The position numbers and the translations under genes were made by a program. Positions 25,776 through 37,928 of a stretch of 64,000 bases of DNA are shown piece by piece. This DNA comes from Selaginella tamariscina (lineage: Eukaryota > Streptophyta > Lycopodiopsida > Selaginellales > Selaginellaceae): positions 738,019 to 802,018 of the forward strand of contig PUQB01000012.1 in assembly GCA_003024785.1 (NCBI GenBank), read 5' to 3'. Under the pieces are notes generated by a model. It ran no database searches and was not told where the DNA came from. It saw only the letters and a program-made list of their open reading frames with translations. How positions within the stretch are numbered: the stretch's first letter is position 1; the number at the start of each line of letters is the position of its first letter.

Positions 25776-26938
25776 TGTATACAAGGAACGTTCTTTTGTG
25801 TGAGGAAGATAACTCAAGGGAAACACATGTATGGGTATGTATGTGTATGTTTGTATGCATACATACATACATACATGCTGTCATTTTCTCCCATAACATA
25901 CACATGCATACATACACACATATATATACACTGTCAGTTTCTTGACATCTTCTGAACTGGTTTGATCTTCTGGTCAGCTCTTATTGTAACTTATGTGATC
26001 GAATCTTTAAGTTTGTTTAGTAAAATACACATACACGTATGTGTATGTGTATGGGGATGCATGCATGCATGGCATGTATACATAGATGGAGTCAGAGGAG
26101 AATGTGGGAATGTCAACGGGGTGGCATACACTTAAAAAAATGCATCACTTTCGCCAGGATCGCAACGCGCCGTACGCATCACGGGCCGGCTTCCCATGTG
26201 GCCGTACGGCGGCCTCGGCGTGCTCTGGAATATCCGGCGGTGCACTTTCAGCACATTTTGGGAACATCTTTGATTTTTTTTTTTAATATAAACAACCAAC
26301 GGTTTTCTTAATTATTTTGATTTTTCTGATTATAATATTATAAATTAAACTTAATATTTAATATCAAGAGCTTATGACATGAGCATAAATATTGCTAAAT
26401 AAATTAAGTAGAATTACTATGGAGTAGGCTTACTTTTTACAGTATCTATGTAGATAGTTCTCTCCTCTGTCCTTGCTGCTTTTCCTGGCCTGAATGAAGA
26501 AATATTAAACTTCTGTTTAAATAACTTAACTTACTATATTTAATTATAATATTTAAGTTTAAAACTAGAGAGAAACAGCAAGCGACAGAATTACATGGGA
26601 ATTCTCAAAGTTAAGTTAATTAAACCAGTTCAGCTTAATTAAATCAGTGCAAGTTTTAATTTAGTAAAACATATTTGAATAAACTAATCAACTAATAAAT
26701 ATTTAAACATTAGTTAGAATATCCACATAAAGTTTTAAATATTAGAGTACCTATAAAGTTTATGCTTAATTTAGTTTACCTGCTTCTTCTAATAATAAAT
26801 AATATGGATATGGCTATCGCTTGCTGTTTCCTATAAATATTATTAATATTAGTTAAATTTAAATATAAAACTTTTTAACGTAACTAAAAATTATAAGTTT
26901 TAGTTTACCTATAAAGTTTAAAAGCTTTTAAATTTAGT
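25776..26938. other. Spacer between peptide gene and OGG1
   Basis: AT-rich apart from the GC-rich stretch at about 26150-26250, described separately. Short CA/TG-rich runs with ATGCATGC-type palindromes lie at 25850-25930 and 26030-26070. No coding frame is supported in the rest. Confidence 0.5.
26100..26282 (+). ncRNA. Candidate structured noncoding RNA (GC-rich island with stem and T-run)
   Basis: Inside an AT-rich spacer a strongly GC-rich stretch holds a perfect 9-bp inverted pair: CGCCGTACG at 26168-26176 and CGTACGGCG at 26203-26211, with a 26-nt loop. A run of T residues begins about 26272, as a Pol III terminator would look. No known RNA family was recognised and no promoter box is clear. 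It could instead be a protein-coding relic or transposon end. Confidence 0.25.
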
Positions 26939-28088
26939 TTACCTATGCTTTTCTTTTTGACGCTTGCTGTTCTTAGTCTGTAGGTGTGAGGGGAGAAGGT
27001 TCTGGTGCGTGGAAAGCTCTGCAATGAAGAGGACTGTGTGTGCCCAGCCTGCGTATTCCCCAAAACGTGTTACGAATGCCTCCGAGACCGTGCTGTACAT
27101 TCGGGACGTGAGCCGCTCTCCTGCCAGCTCCGGCTTTATATATTGCACTGCAATCTACACACACACACACACACACACATATATACATATATGTATGTGT
27201 GTGTACAGTGACAGAACATATAAGACTAGCAAAGATATGATCGATATTGTAAGTATTATACTCATGCATGCTAACATTTACATAAATTACTAGAACCGAG
27301 ACACCCACAATGTGTGTGCATGCGTGTGCGTGTGCCTAAATAACTATCCATACAGCATAGACAAACTTAGAGAGACACACACATTAACTTATAAAAATGT
27401 TTATGTACAAGCAAGGTACATAAAACAAGCTCTGTGTGTGTGTGTGTGTATAAGCTCAAAAGGAGAAGTCTCCTGATAAGAATATAGAAAAAGCATGTGT
27501 ATGTACCTATGTATAGACTATTGAGGTATGTATGACTGTACTACAATGTGTTGGGAATCTACGGTATGTATGATATGTGTGTATATTTCTATGTGGCGTT
27601 ATATGTATGTGTGTGTGTGTCTGACTGATGACTCAGTAGCTTATTATTTAAACATTCTAGTATTTTAAATATATTTGGAATCTTTACTTCGTCAAGGTGT
27701 GACAGTGTCCTGGGTCCTCGTGAGGAATGTCACAAAGCCAGGCTTCCTACCGACAGCAGATTATATTTATACACACTGTGTGTGTGTGTACACGCGCGCG
27801 CGTGCGTGTGTATTGTTTACTAACTTCAATACAATCTACATTACTTCCAAAGGAACCTGTATGTGTGTGTGTGCAGTCTTCTAGATTCACGTGAGAAATT
27901 CTAGAACAAGAAATCTTCTAGGCCATAGGTGCATCATATATATATATAAGTTCATAGCTATTTCTAGTTGCTATGTACGGGACTCTAAAGCCGTATACGG
28001 ACTGACTCCAGCTCATATATTTATGTGTTACATACATGTATATGCATGTATGCATGCGTGTACATACAGCATATAAAAAGGCACCCTG

Positions 28089-28124
<36 letters not shown>

Positions 28125-30223
28125 GCGCGCGTGGATATATATTAGTTTTCTGAAAATATCAATGGTGCACATACTCAAAGATGTACGTTGAGCGTGCTTG
28201 CCTCCAGGGAAGACACAATTACACAAACACACGCATCCACGTACAGATGTATATGTACACAAACACCATGTAAAATACGGTGTACGTACCTGCCAGACGT
28301 GAGTGTCGACTGGAATGGCGTGGTGCTTGTCGAGGGAGAAGAGAGCAACGCATGCAGCGACCTTGAGATTGTTAAACACAGTAAATTAGCTAGTAATTAA
28401 TTGTGCATTAGATTTAATTAACCTTTGGGCCGATTCCAGGCAGCGTACAGAGTTCACGTGTTGCTTTTCAAGAGATCTGTCCCTTAATGAGAGTAACCAT
28501 TTCTCACCACCCCCTTCTTTTGCACGCAGTGCTTTCACGGCTCCCACTATGTATTTGGCCCTTTCCAATCGCATGTAAGTGGTGTGTGTGTGTGTGTGTT
28601 TGTGTGTGTGCATATTGGTTACTTCATAAGGGAGCTTGTGATATTAATATTATGATAAAATACCGCCTTCTTTAAATCAATACATCATATATAAATAATG
28701 CATATATGTGTATATATCCAGTGCAGCCCCTCTGTGTCAATGTGTGTGTGCGTGTGTGAGAGAGAGAGATAGACAAATTATTAAATAAAACGAAAAATTG
28801 TATAAATAAATATACAGCCCCTCTGTGTCAACGTGAGGGCGTGTGCGTGTGCGTGTCCGTGTGCATATTGGTTTCTTCATAAGGTAGCTTGTGATATCAA
28901 TATTATGATAGAAAATCCACACACAGTGTAATACACGGAATATATATATATATATTATACAAGAGTTTTCGTTTTATTTAATAATTTGTTCTTGTTTTAT
29001 ACCTTCTATACTCTCTCTCTCTCTCAGAGACACACACACACACACGTTGACACAGAGGAACTGCAATGGATATATACACGTATGCATTAGTTATATATGC
29101 TGGATTTAAAGAGGGCTGTATGTGTGTGTGTGTGTGAGAACACGAAGACAATATATTACATCCGGATAAGAAAAAAAACAACTAATGCAAAAAGATAAAC
29201 TACTAGCATTCAATAACACTTTGTGAAACTGAATTCTGAAGTAAACATACTGAAAAAGAAAGTCTTAAATCATATAAATTAAATCATATAAGTGTGCATG
29301 TGCATGTGTCTGTGGGATTCATCTCCAGAGTGGAAAAGTTTAACTACTCTCCCAGCATGAATACATCGTGACGAATTTTATATATACATATATATACGTG
29401 TGTGTGTGTGTATATATATATCGGTTAACAATGTATACACACACAATCATGTACCTGTACCCAAAGCCCGCATCCCGCAGCTGTTTTTCACTGACCAGAG
29501 AGAGCTGCTCAAGTGTTGGAAAAGCATAGAAATCATACCCATCCACACATCCCAAATGGCAGCCAAGAGAAGCAAGATAATCAACCATCCGAGTAATCCT
29601 CTGTATATGATTGTTGGACGAGCAAATGAACTGGAAACACACTCCAGAGGGTTCTGTCTGAGCAGCCTCGCTCCCTCAATATACGGCGAAATTGCTGCAA
29701 ATCGCTCATCGGCAGCACTGAACAAGCTCCACAGAGACTGGAGGGATGTATCTAGCATGAAGAAATCGCGCAGATCCTGTTCAATCCGCGAGGTGGGTAA
29801 TTCCAATTCCTGCTTGATTCGTGTTGGGGAACAGATGGGTTGTTCCGTTTGCTGAAATGAGCAAATGGGTTCCTCCCAATTGCGCAATTTCTCCTCGGAA
29901 CCCTGCAATTCATGGATGTGTTCTTGCAATTCCTGCTTGATTCGTGATCGAGAGCGACTTGACTCATCGAAATTGGAATGCAGGTGATATAGAATGTCTT
30001 CTTGGGTCTGTTTGAGGGAGACTAAATGCGAAGAACCGATGACTCCTGTGAACACCCCAGGGTTTGTTTGCTTCCAGAGAAATGTCTGACCTGTGAGGAG
30101 AGTTAGCGCGAGATTGAGCTCCTTTTGCGGGATTCTGAGGGTCCTCCATGAATCATGGCAGGAAGAATTCGATGAGAATGAGGAAGAACACAAATCCAAG
30201 CTTCTCTTAACACTCCGCGCCAT
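26939..30223 (-). CDS. OGG1: 8-oxoguanine DNA glycosylase/lyase OGG1, two apparent frameshifts
   Basis: Bifunctional base-excision enzyme removing 8-oxoguanine in nucleus and organelles. Exons on the minus strand: 30223-29455, 28560-28423, 28361-28290, 27154-26939. Seen: WRTLRIPQKELNLALTLLTG, the FLWKQT substrate-fold region, GARLLRQNPLEC, ICSSNNHIQRI, LRDAGFGYR, then the HhH segment LPGIGPK with the catalytic Lys, IPVDTHVWQ with the catalytic Asp, and YAGWAHTVLF in the last exon. One T is missing after NPLECV and one base just before LPGIGPK. Exon 1 also carries an insertion of about 80 residues between EDILYHLHS and DFFMLD in which RIKQEL-type units recur three times; I know of no counterpart in OGG1. 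A Lys/Arg-rich tail ends the protein. Intron 3 exceeds 1.1 kb, long for this window. Confidence 0.92.
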
Positions 30224-30774
30224 TGTCCCCTGCTTTAGGGTTCCTTCCCCTGTTTTAGGTCTAGGTCGTGTGCCGCCATTTTAAATTCAAAATTTTTATA
30301 CGTAAAAATTAAAATAAATATTCAATAGCATGAAATTTTTCACGACATTTCCTTAATTTAATTTAAGTCTAAAATGTGAGTTAGAAATTTTAATAATTTG
30401 AATTTTAATAGTGAAATTCATTTTTGAACATGAAATTTCCATTGTAACTTTATAAACTTTAATTTAAATCCATCACTATGATTTTAATATATAATTTATA
30501 ATAATAATATAATAGTTAAATTAGAATATATTTTAGAAGTGTAGACGATGTGTAATGTGCATATATAAAATATTAATTAATATAATAAAATTTAAAGCAT
30601 AAAATATAAACCATATAATATATAGTCTTCAAAACATCAATTAATCAATAATTTATTATTTTAAAAAATATTAATACTATTTAATTAAAAAATCAAATAT
30701 TAATCTCATATATAAAGGTACCGTTATATAAACCCTAAACGAGTCCATTCATATGAAAAAATAATAATAGCTAG
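30224..30774. other. AT-rich spacer upstream of OGG1
   Basis: Holds the OGG1 promoter (an AACCCTAAA telobox on the minus strand at about 30233-30242 lies just upstream of its start codon). The rest is plain AT-rich sequence up to the retrotransposon's CTAG target site. Confidence 0.55.
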
Positions 30775-30973
30775 TGTAAGATACTGTATATTATGATAAT
30801 GTATATACGCATGTGTATATACACACATGCATAGTGACACATGGGTGGTGATCTGGCCGCCATGTGTCAGTGCCACGTGTCGCATGTGTGCCACGTGGCA
30901 GGAGGTCTCCTGTATATAAGCAGGGTTTTTGTAGCTTAATGATCTGACATTTTAATATATATCGGCTCTTTCA
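30775..30973 (+). repeat. 5' LTR of the Ty3-type element
   Basis: Begins TGTAAGATAC and ends GGCTCTTTCA. Contains a TATA box TATATAA at 30913-30919 and two ACGTG cores 18 bases apart upstream of it. It also has an imperfect inverted pair around gcatgtgtatatacacacatgc. Confidence 0.95.
30875..30919 (+). promoter_or_regulatory. Paired ABRE/G-box elements and TATA box of the LTR promoter
   Basis: ACGTGTC at 30875-30881 and ACGTGGC at 30893-30899 both match abscisic-acid response elements, and the TATA box follows 14 bases later. The same pair recurs in the 3' LTR at 35574-35580 and 35592-35598. In plants a pair of such elements is enough for ABA or drought response (family knowledge); activity here is inferred. 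Confidence 0.6.
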
Positions 30974-30974
30974 T

Positions 30975-30990
30975 TGGTGGAGAAGTTGGG
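30975..30990 (+). other. Primer-binding site of the LTR element
   Basis: TGGTGGAGAAGTTGGG starts two bases after the 5' LTR and begins with TGG, as expected for pairing with a tRNA CCA end. The tRNA species was not identified. Confidence 0.55.
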
Positions 30991-31026
30991 TATTCCTTTC
31001 TTCCGCCTTTTCCTTTTCGTGTTTTC

Positions 31027-34000
31027 ATGACGATGAATATGGAGACGGCGTTTAGCATTATTGCTACTGCTATTGATGCACAAACAAGTTGTTGGAGCGC
31101 TTTGTTGAGGGTTCGTCCTCCTCTTCCCCGCTGAGCCTCATGCCGGGGGATCTGCTTCTAGTACTCCTTCATCTTCTTCACAGGCCACAAATCCGAGGGT
31201 TCGACCCCGATCTTTTTGTGGTGATCCAGATGATGTATACCACTGGTTTGATCATTTCCAAGTCATTGTTCGTTACCATGGTTGGGATGAGGCCCGTGCT
31301 CTCAGAGAATTCCCTACATGTTTGGAAGGCCCTGCGCTCAAGTGGTATAATGGATTGGCTGCGGAGATTCAAGCCAATAGTAATCGGTTACGGAATGCCT
31401 CAAACGTACGTTTGGCAAAGTTGAGGATTCAGATGATGCTTTCCAACAACTGCATGCGATACGACAACATCCTGGTGAGTCTGTTATGCGGTTCAGTATT
31501 AGGTTCGGGGATTTAGTTCGGCGTGCATATCCTAACATGCCTGAGCCCATTAAGCTCGGTATGTTATGGCCAACTATGCGACCCGAACTTGTTCGATTCG
31601 TTCGGGCTCTTCGTCCTACCACATTGGAGGAAGCTTTTGCACTAGCTCAACGTTTTGAGTTGGTGCCTGGTGAGGGCCGTGTTCCCCTTGGGTTACCTGC
31701 TCCTCTTCAGCGTGCTGATCCAATGGAGGTTGATGCTGCTGCATATGTGCCCGCACGAAGCCTTTCGTGGTCGACCTCGGGGCCCACCCCGTGGACCACC
31801 TCCACGAAATCGTCCTGCACCTGCTCCAGTTCCTGCCCGTGGTGGTCAAAATCCACGGATTCGTGACAGGAGGAATCGGAACAATGCAGGTCGACCCAAT
31901 CAAGTTCATTGTTGGGCCTGTTGGGCACCTGGACATACTTGGCGGGCATGCGATGTGTATCCTGATTGGCGTCCACCACATCCAGGCTGGCGACCATATG
32001 TTCCGGATGGTGTGCCTGTGGCGGCCATTATGTCTATGATGAGCTTCCAGATGACGAAGCCTCTCTTGCAGGTGGATCTGTTGCGGAAAACGAGTAATCG
32101 TACGGGCGACGGAGGGATCCCGTGCGATGGAGACTTCACCTCCATGTTTTTTCCGCTATGCATATCAAGGTTTGCAAGTTCCACCAGATCATCCAGTTTT
32201 CACATTTTCTGCACGAGTGAATGATCTTTCAGTCACAGTGCTTGTGGATACAGGATCCAGTATGTCTTCCATAACTGCTTCTCTAGCGCATCGGTGCTCA
32301 TTACCCTTAAGACGTGCAGATAAGGTCTTGCACATTTTATATGGTAATGGGCAGTCTCGTGCAGTATCACAGTACACCACTTTGACTACGCTGGTTATGG
32401 GTGCCAACTGTAAGTTTCCCTCTGGGTCTCTTAGGGTTGTCCCTTCCCAGGTCTTTGACATCATTCTGGGATGTGATTGGTTAAAGCAGTCGAAAGGTAC
32501 ATGTGATTTTTCACTCTCTCCTCCTGTATTACGCTTGGAGTCTGTGTCTTTGCAGTCTGTTCCTTTACGTCCAGAGAAGCTTGTTGCTGTTTGTATCACG
32601 CATACAGCTCCTTTGATTCCGGTCTTGGGGTGGTGTTCATCTCAACAGGTTCAAATGCCGGATCCGTCACCTGAGTGTCGAGCACACTGCATCGAACAAC
32701 TTAAGAAACAGTATGCAAGTTTGTTCAAATTTGATCTGTCCCAAGGTGCACGTGTGAAGACTCGACACTGTATACCCACCGGCAATGCAAAGCCTTTCAA
32801 AGTCCCGGTTCGACGCAGGTCACCAAAGGAGTTATCAGCCATGCGAACAGCTGTTACTGATATGATTGGTAAACGAGTGTGTCGTCCGTCACGGAGTCCA
32901 TGGGCATGTGAACCTCATTTGGTTCCCAAGCCTGATGGATCTCTCCGATTTTGTGTGGATTACCGACCTCTTAACGATGTTACCATCAAAGATGTCTATC
33001 CACTTCCGAACTCTGCCGATCTATTAGATCGTTTGGGTCAGAGTCGATGGTTTACTAAGTTGGATTTGGCATCAGGATATTGGCAGGTTCCTATGGCTGA
33101 GGAGGATATTCCAAAAACGGCCTTCCGGACACCATTTGGTCTTTACGAGTTTTTGGTCATGCCTTTTGGATTGACTTCAGCTCCTGCCACCTTTCAACGC
33201 ATGATGGATGAGCTTCTTTCCGATATGCCTGATATCACTGCCGATTTTATCGACGATGTGCTCATTCATGGGTCTGGTTCTTGGGAGGATCACATTCGTG
33301 ATGTACGGCGCGTTCTTGATCGATTTCGAGAAGTTGGCCTGAAGTTGAAACTTGAAAAGTGTGTGTTTGGTTCGACCGACACCACTTACTTGGGTTACCG
33401 TATATCTCGAGAGGGTTTACAGGTGGATCCAATGAAGTTGCGAGCTGTTCGAGAGTTCCCTCGTCCCGTACAGTACAGGAAGTCCAGCGTTTCTTGGGCA
33501 CGGTGCAGTACTTGGGTCGATTCATCGATCATCTCACTGATCGAACTGCCCCTCTTCGGGAGTTAGTTCGTCCACAGGTATCTTTCAGTGGACTCACAGG
33601 TTGTCAGCAGGCATTTGACCAGTTAAAAGAGTTCCTGACAACTCCACCATTGCTTCAATACCCAGATTTTACTCGTCCGTTCATTTTACGAGTAGATGCC
33701 TCAGATGTTGGTATTGGTGGTGTATTGATGCAAACTGATGCTGTGGATTCTTCAATTCGACACCCGGTGGCTTACATTAGTCGAGTACTCACGCCGGCTG
33801 AGCGGAATTATTCCACTACTGAAAAAGAATGCCTTGCTGCTGTTTGGGGTTTTGAACGACTTCATGCCTACTTACATGGGAGTGAAACACTTTTGGAGTG
33901 TGATCATGCTGCTGTCACTTCCTTATTAAAACGGAAGAATTAGTGGGTCGTAGCCAGATGGGCATTACGTCTCCAAGTATATAACTTTAAGGTGGTGCAC

Positions 34001-35469
34001 AGGCCTGGGCGAACAATGGTGGATGCGGATGCACTTTCTCGAGCACCCCTTTCTGATTCCACTTTGCCTGCTCATGCAGTCGCTGCAGCATTCGGTTTGA
34101 TACAAGCCCCTCAGGTATTCGATGCCGACTTACCATCCTTGGAACAGTGGCAGGATGCCCAAAAACATGAACCGTGGACGAGGCAATTACGGATGCGTTT
34201 GCAATCCTCTTCCGAACCTCGGTTTCGACAATATCATGCTCAGTTTCGACTTCAGGATGGTTTATTGTATTTTATTGGGACAAATCCAGAGACAGATGGC
34301 GTTGGTTGCCCTCTACATATGTTCCACACCTTCTTCGAGCATATCATGATTCGCCTATTGTTGGAGGTCATCTTGGTCACCAACGAGTGTTGGAGAAGCT
34401 CCGCAGATCTTTTATTGGCCTAGCATGCGTGGTGATGTGATCAGGTATATTCAGAGTTGTCCCATTTGTCAAACTCGGAATTCCTCTACGACTCGGGCCA
34501 TGGGGTGTTAGAATCCATCAATGTCTCTCGCCCTTTTGAGTTAATTGCAGTGGATTTAATGGGACCTTTTCCACGTTCTTCTCAAGGTAACCAGTACATC
34601 ATTGTCGTATCTGATTATTTAACTCGATGGGTGGAGGTTGGTGCTCTTCCGGATGCAACTGCCATGTCAACAGCTTTGTTTTTGTTCGATAATGTGGTTT
34701 TGCAGCATTCTTGTCCAGAGCGGATGTTATCAGATAATGGCCCCGCTTTCATTGCAGAGGTATTCCGAGTGTTGTGTGAGAGGTTAGGGGTAAAACACTC
34801 ATTTGCCTCTCCATATCATCCACAAACTGATGGTTTGGTGGAGCGATTGAATCGGACCTTCAAGGGTATGATCTCGAAGTATGTGAACTTCAATCACACT
34901 GACTGGGATTGGTATTTGCGATGCTTGAGATTTGCTTATGTAACAGGCATTCAGAGTTCGATTGGTATCTCTCCATTCAAGGCATTGTATGGATATGATC
35001 CTAAGTTGCCTAGTGAATTGGGATTATCATCGAATCTGCCACGTGCCGAGGATGCAAAATGTGGGCTCGACATTTGGATGCTGTTTGCCTCTTCTGCGTG
35101 CAGAGTCTGCTGAACATCTTGGTCGAGCTCAAAACAGCAACAATCTTCTTACAATGCACGACATCAAATTCCACCAGACTTGCTGACGGTGACTTAGTAC
35201 TGGTACGTTTTCCCAAGCTGACTGCACCTGGGCTTGCAACTGGTTTATTACATAAGTGGCTTGGTCCCTACCGAGTCTCCGAAAGGTTGGTCCTCAGTGT
35301 ATTAGTACAGTTGGTGGGATCTCATGAGGTTGAGATAGTTCACGTAGTTCGAATGAAACGGTTTGTTGTTCGAGACTCGTTGACTACATTCGGTCATACC
35401 TTAGATGGCCCAACTCACACGGATCCAGGACCATCAGATCACCATCTACACAACCGCAGGGGGGGATAA
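31027..35469 (+). pseudogene. Gag-Pol polyprotein of the Ty3-type element (frame-broken)
   Basis: Gag starts near ATG 31027; its capsid-like part includes DPDDVYHWFDHF near 31220. A CCHC zinc knuckle (C-x2-C-x4-H-x4-C) lies at about 31909-31954. The protease active site DTGS is at about 32247. Reverse transcriptase spans about 32850-33400, with LVPKPDGSLRFCVDYRPLN and the catalytic FIDD at 33244-33255. RNase H spans about 33660-33930 (RVDASDVGIGG). Integrase spans about 34340-35000 with the DDE core (VDLMGPFP, SDNGPAF). A C-terminal segment (PYRVSERLV) ends near 35466. No chromodomain is obvious. The frame changes at several points, including the Gag/PR and RT/RH boundaries, so the copy as written is not autonomous. 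Confidence 0.9.
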
Positions 35470-35673
35470 TGTAAGATACTGTATATTATGTAATGTAATG
35501 TATATACGCATGTGTATATACACACATGCATAGTGACACATGGGTGGTGATCTGGCCGCCATGTGTCAGTGCCACGTGTCGCATGTGTGCCACGTGGCAG
35601 GAGGTCTCCTGTATATAAGCAGGGTTTTTGTAGCTTAATAGATCTGACATTTTAATATATATCGGCTCTTTCA
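35470..35673 (+). repeat. 3' LTR of the Ty3-type element
   Basis: Copy of the 5' LTR. Differences are an extra few bases in the ATTATG.AATG segment and one inserted A near AGCTTAA.GATC; the rest reads the same. A G-rich purine tract ends three bases before it. Confidence 0.95.
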
Positions 35674-35677
35674 CTAG

Positions 35678-36929
35678 TGCAACATTATATTCATATATAA
35701 TATTAGTAAAAACATATCTTTGTCCTATTTGGTACTAAAATTAAAAATATCTTGTTTGTACCTCTTTTAATGCCACTAAAAACCCATTAACATGTAACTC
35801 TATGTCCCTATTATATTTATAATTATCAAATTTAATTTCATCGATTTCTACTATTACACCTAATCTACCTATTCTTTTATTATCATGACAAAAGTTATAC
35901 TAGTTAATCATTATATTACAACTTTTAATATTTATTTCAATCATAACTCTTTCTTGTGACATTTTAATACATTAACAATATATTACTTTTTACATATGTC
36001 AAAATTAAAGTTACTATTTGAATATTACATACCAAAATAGCTTGACCATGTAGTGTCACAACATTTATATTTTCATTTAAGACCATCTTTAATACCACAA
36101 TTATTAGTGTGCAACTTCATTGGATGTTCACACTTATCACAAAATTAAACCCCTGTTTGAACACAAAATTATAAAGTTGATTATTTCTTATTTAAAATTA
36201 CAATTAAGTCCATCATGTTAGAAATACTAAGAGCATTAACATTATTGAAAAACATTAAGCCCAAAACACACTTATGATTAATTTATTAACTTTTAACACT
36301 TGTTTTGTTTTGCATTGTCTCTTAATTAATTTAGTAAGAGAAATATTGGTTAATCTACCTAAACATTTTATATATAAGTTAATATATCCTCAAAAGGTTC
36401 GCATTAAATTGAAGCATTAAACTTCATTATTCACCTTTAATATAAGGTTGCTCTATTTCATACAATGGTTTTTATATAGTACATTTTTAAATTCTTCTCA
36501 ATTTATGATATAACAAAGTTGAGGTGTTAGGTGCGGATGTGGTAATTGATTTAATATAATAAGTGCTTTGATTTTATGTGTATGTGTGTCTATATATATA
36601 TAGCATATAAATGTTTTTTCCTTGTGAGTAAATTTTTAAGTTAATTTAAACCCTGAATTATGTGCAAAATAACATAAGTTAAATATAGTCTATTAATATT
36701 TAATCACTAATTCTATAATGCAAAACAATTATTGAAATTAATTATAGCAGTGCGTAATAAAATTAATTATACTTTTATAAAACTAACCAAATTAATCATC
36801 GGTGTGTTTTATAATTAAATAAATAAAAATGTTAAAAGTATTTGTGATAATAAGAATTAAAGATTGTGATGTAGATATGTATATATTGAGTAAGATTCAT
36901 ACTTTTTTTCTTTCTTATAAGAACAAGAC

Positions 36930-37018
<89 letters not shown>

Positions 37019-37901
37019 AAGGTTTTATTCTTATGTATAAATTTTTAAATGGTAATTAAAATATACAAAGGCAATCCTTCAAACAACTTGTTATGGTGAA
37101 AATATTTATTAAATAAATAAGCATCTATACATTTATTAACATGTTTTGAATATTGTATGAAATATTATGCTAAGCATTAGTGTAAATTTGCATTGCATAA
37201 TGTTATTATTATCACAAAGATGTAACATGCACAAGGGGCTCGAGCGGGTGGCTATCCCTTAAGTCATTAAACTTTATGACTTAAGAGTGTTTAAAAAAAA
37301 TTAGCTTTTGGAGTGTGTTTTAAATTGAAGGTGGTTTTTTTAATTTGTTAAGTGGTTTATAAAAATGACTTCTTCTATGATTTTTTTTCATAATGGACTA
37401 ATAATAGTGTCTTATTAAATGAACAGTGCATTTAAAGTGGCTTTGTCAATGCTCATTTATCACATGTATTATAATATGATGTGTTTAATTGTCATAGTTT
37501 TAACCTGGTGGGTTGACTACCTAGGTAAAGATTGTGAGATATATGGAATATGTGGGCAAAGACCCAAGCAGATCTGGGTCATCATGACTAGGGGCCCTCT
37601 CATAAATACCAATTGGCCCTTTGCCTAGTTGGCATAATGGGAGAGGGAAAGGTTGTGACATTAATGGCTCATGATATAGTAAGGTTTATAATCTTTAATA
37701 TTACTTTTAATTAAAAAATGAGGTGGTGAAGATTCATGGCATCGAATCTCAGAGCGTTGTAGCTCAGGCATCCCTAGCCTCTATATTTAAACTTAAATAT
37801 ATATAATATATTACTTTAAAGTTTATCATATTAATATATTAATTTTATTATTAAAATGTTGGCCATAATATTTAATTAATAAAAAAGGTTTGTTTAACTT
37901 A
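35678..37901. other. AT-rich spacer, no gene seen
   Basis: No coding region. It contains a long (AT)n run at about 36931-37012 and a perfect 10-bp stem with 8-nt loop at about 37258-37285 (CTTAAGTCAT / ATGACTTAAG). A more balanced patch at 37500-37780 has no recognised content. Confidence 0.6.
36931..37012. repeat. (AT)n microsatellite
   Basis: About 80 bases of almost pure AT dinucleotide, likely to extrude as cruciform and hard to sequence. Confidence 0.95.
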
Positions 37902-37928
37902 GGCCCACTTTGCACTAGCAAGTGGTTA
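37902..37928 (+). repeat. Left terminal inverted repeat of the PIF/Harbinger element
   Basis: Pairs with 41327-41353 over 27 bases with a single mismatch (G versus C in the CTTT.CACT segment). Confidence 0.9.

Larger units (their letters stand above)
30771..35677 (+). mobile_element. Ty3-type LTR retrotransposon, near-complete, flanked by CTAG
   Basis: Two almost identical LTRs of 199 and 204 bases begin TG and end CA. A 4-bp direct repeat CTAG flanks the element at 30771-30774 and 35674-35677. The primer-binding site follows the 5' LTR (TGG at 30975) and a purine tract lies just before the 3' LTR (about 35455-35466). The domain order is Gag, protease, reverse transcriptase, RNase H, integrase, which defines Ty3/Gypsy (Metaviridae-like) elements. 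The LTRs differ mainly by short indels, so the insertion is young. The polyprotein is split by several frame shifts of the same one-base kind seen in the host genes. Confidence 0.95.

Noticed and set aside
27675..27884. Possible extra OGG1 exon in intron 3
   Set aside because: Exons at 28290 and 27154 join cleanly as VDTHVWQ-IAVQYIKPELAG, leaving no room for one.
37258..37285. Ten-base hairpin as a MITE or terminator
   Set aside because: An isolated AT-rich stem with no target duplication or second copy; expected by chance in such DNA.
37730..37790. tRNA-like piece (TAGCTCAGGC and TCGAATCTC)
   Set aside because: The A-box-like part lies downstream of the B-box-like part, the wrong order, and no cloverleaf forms.
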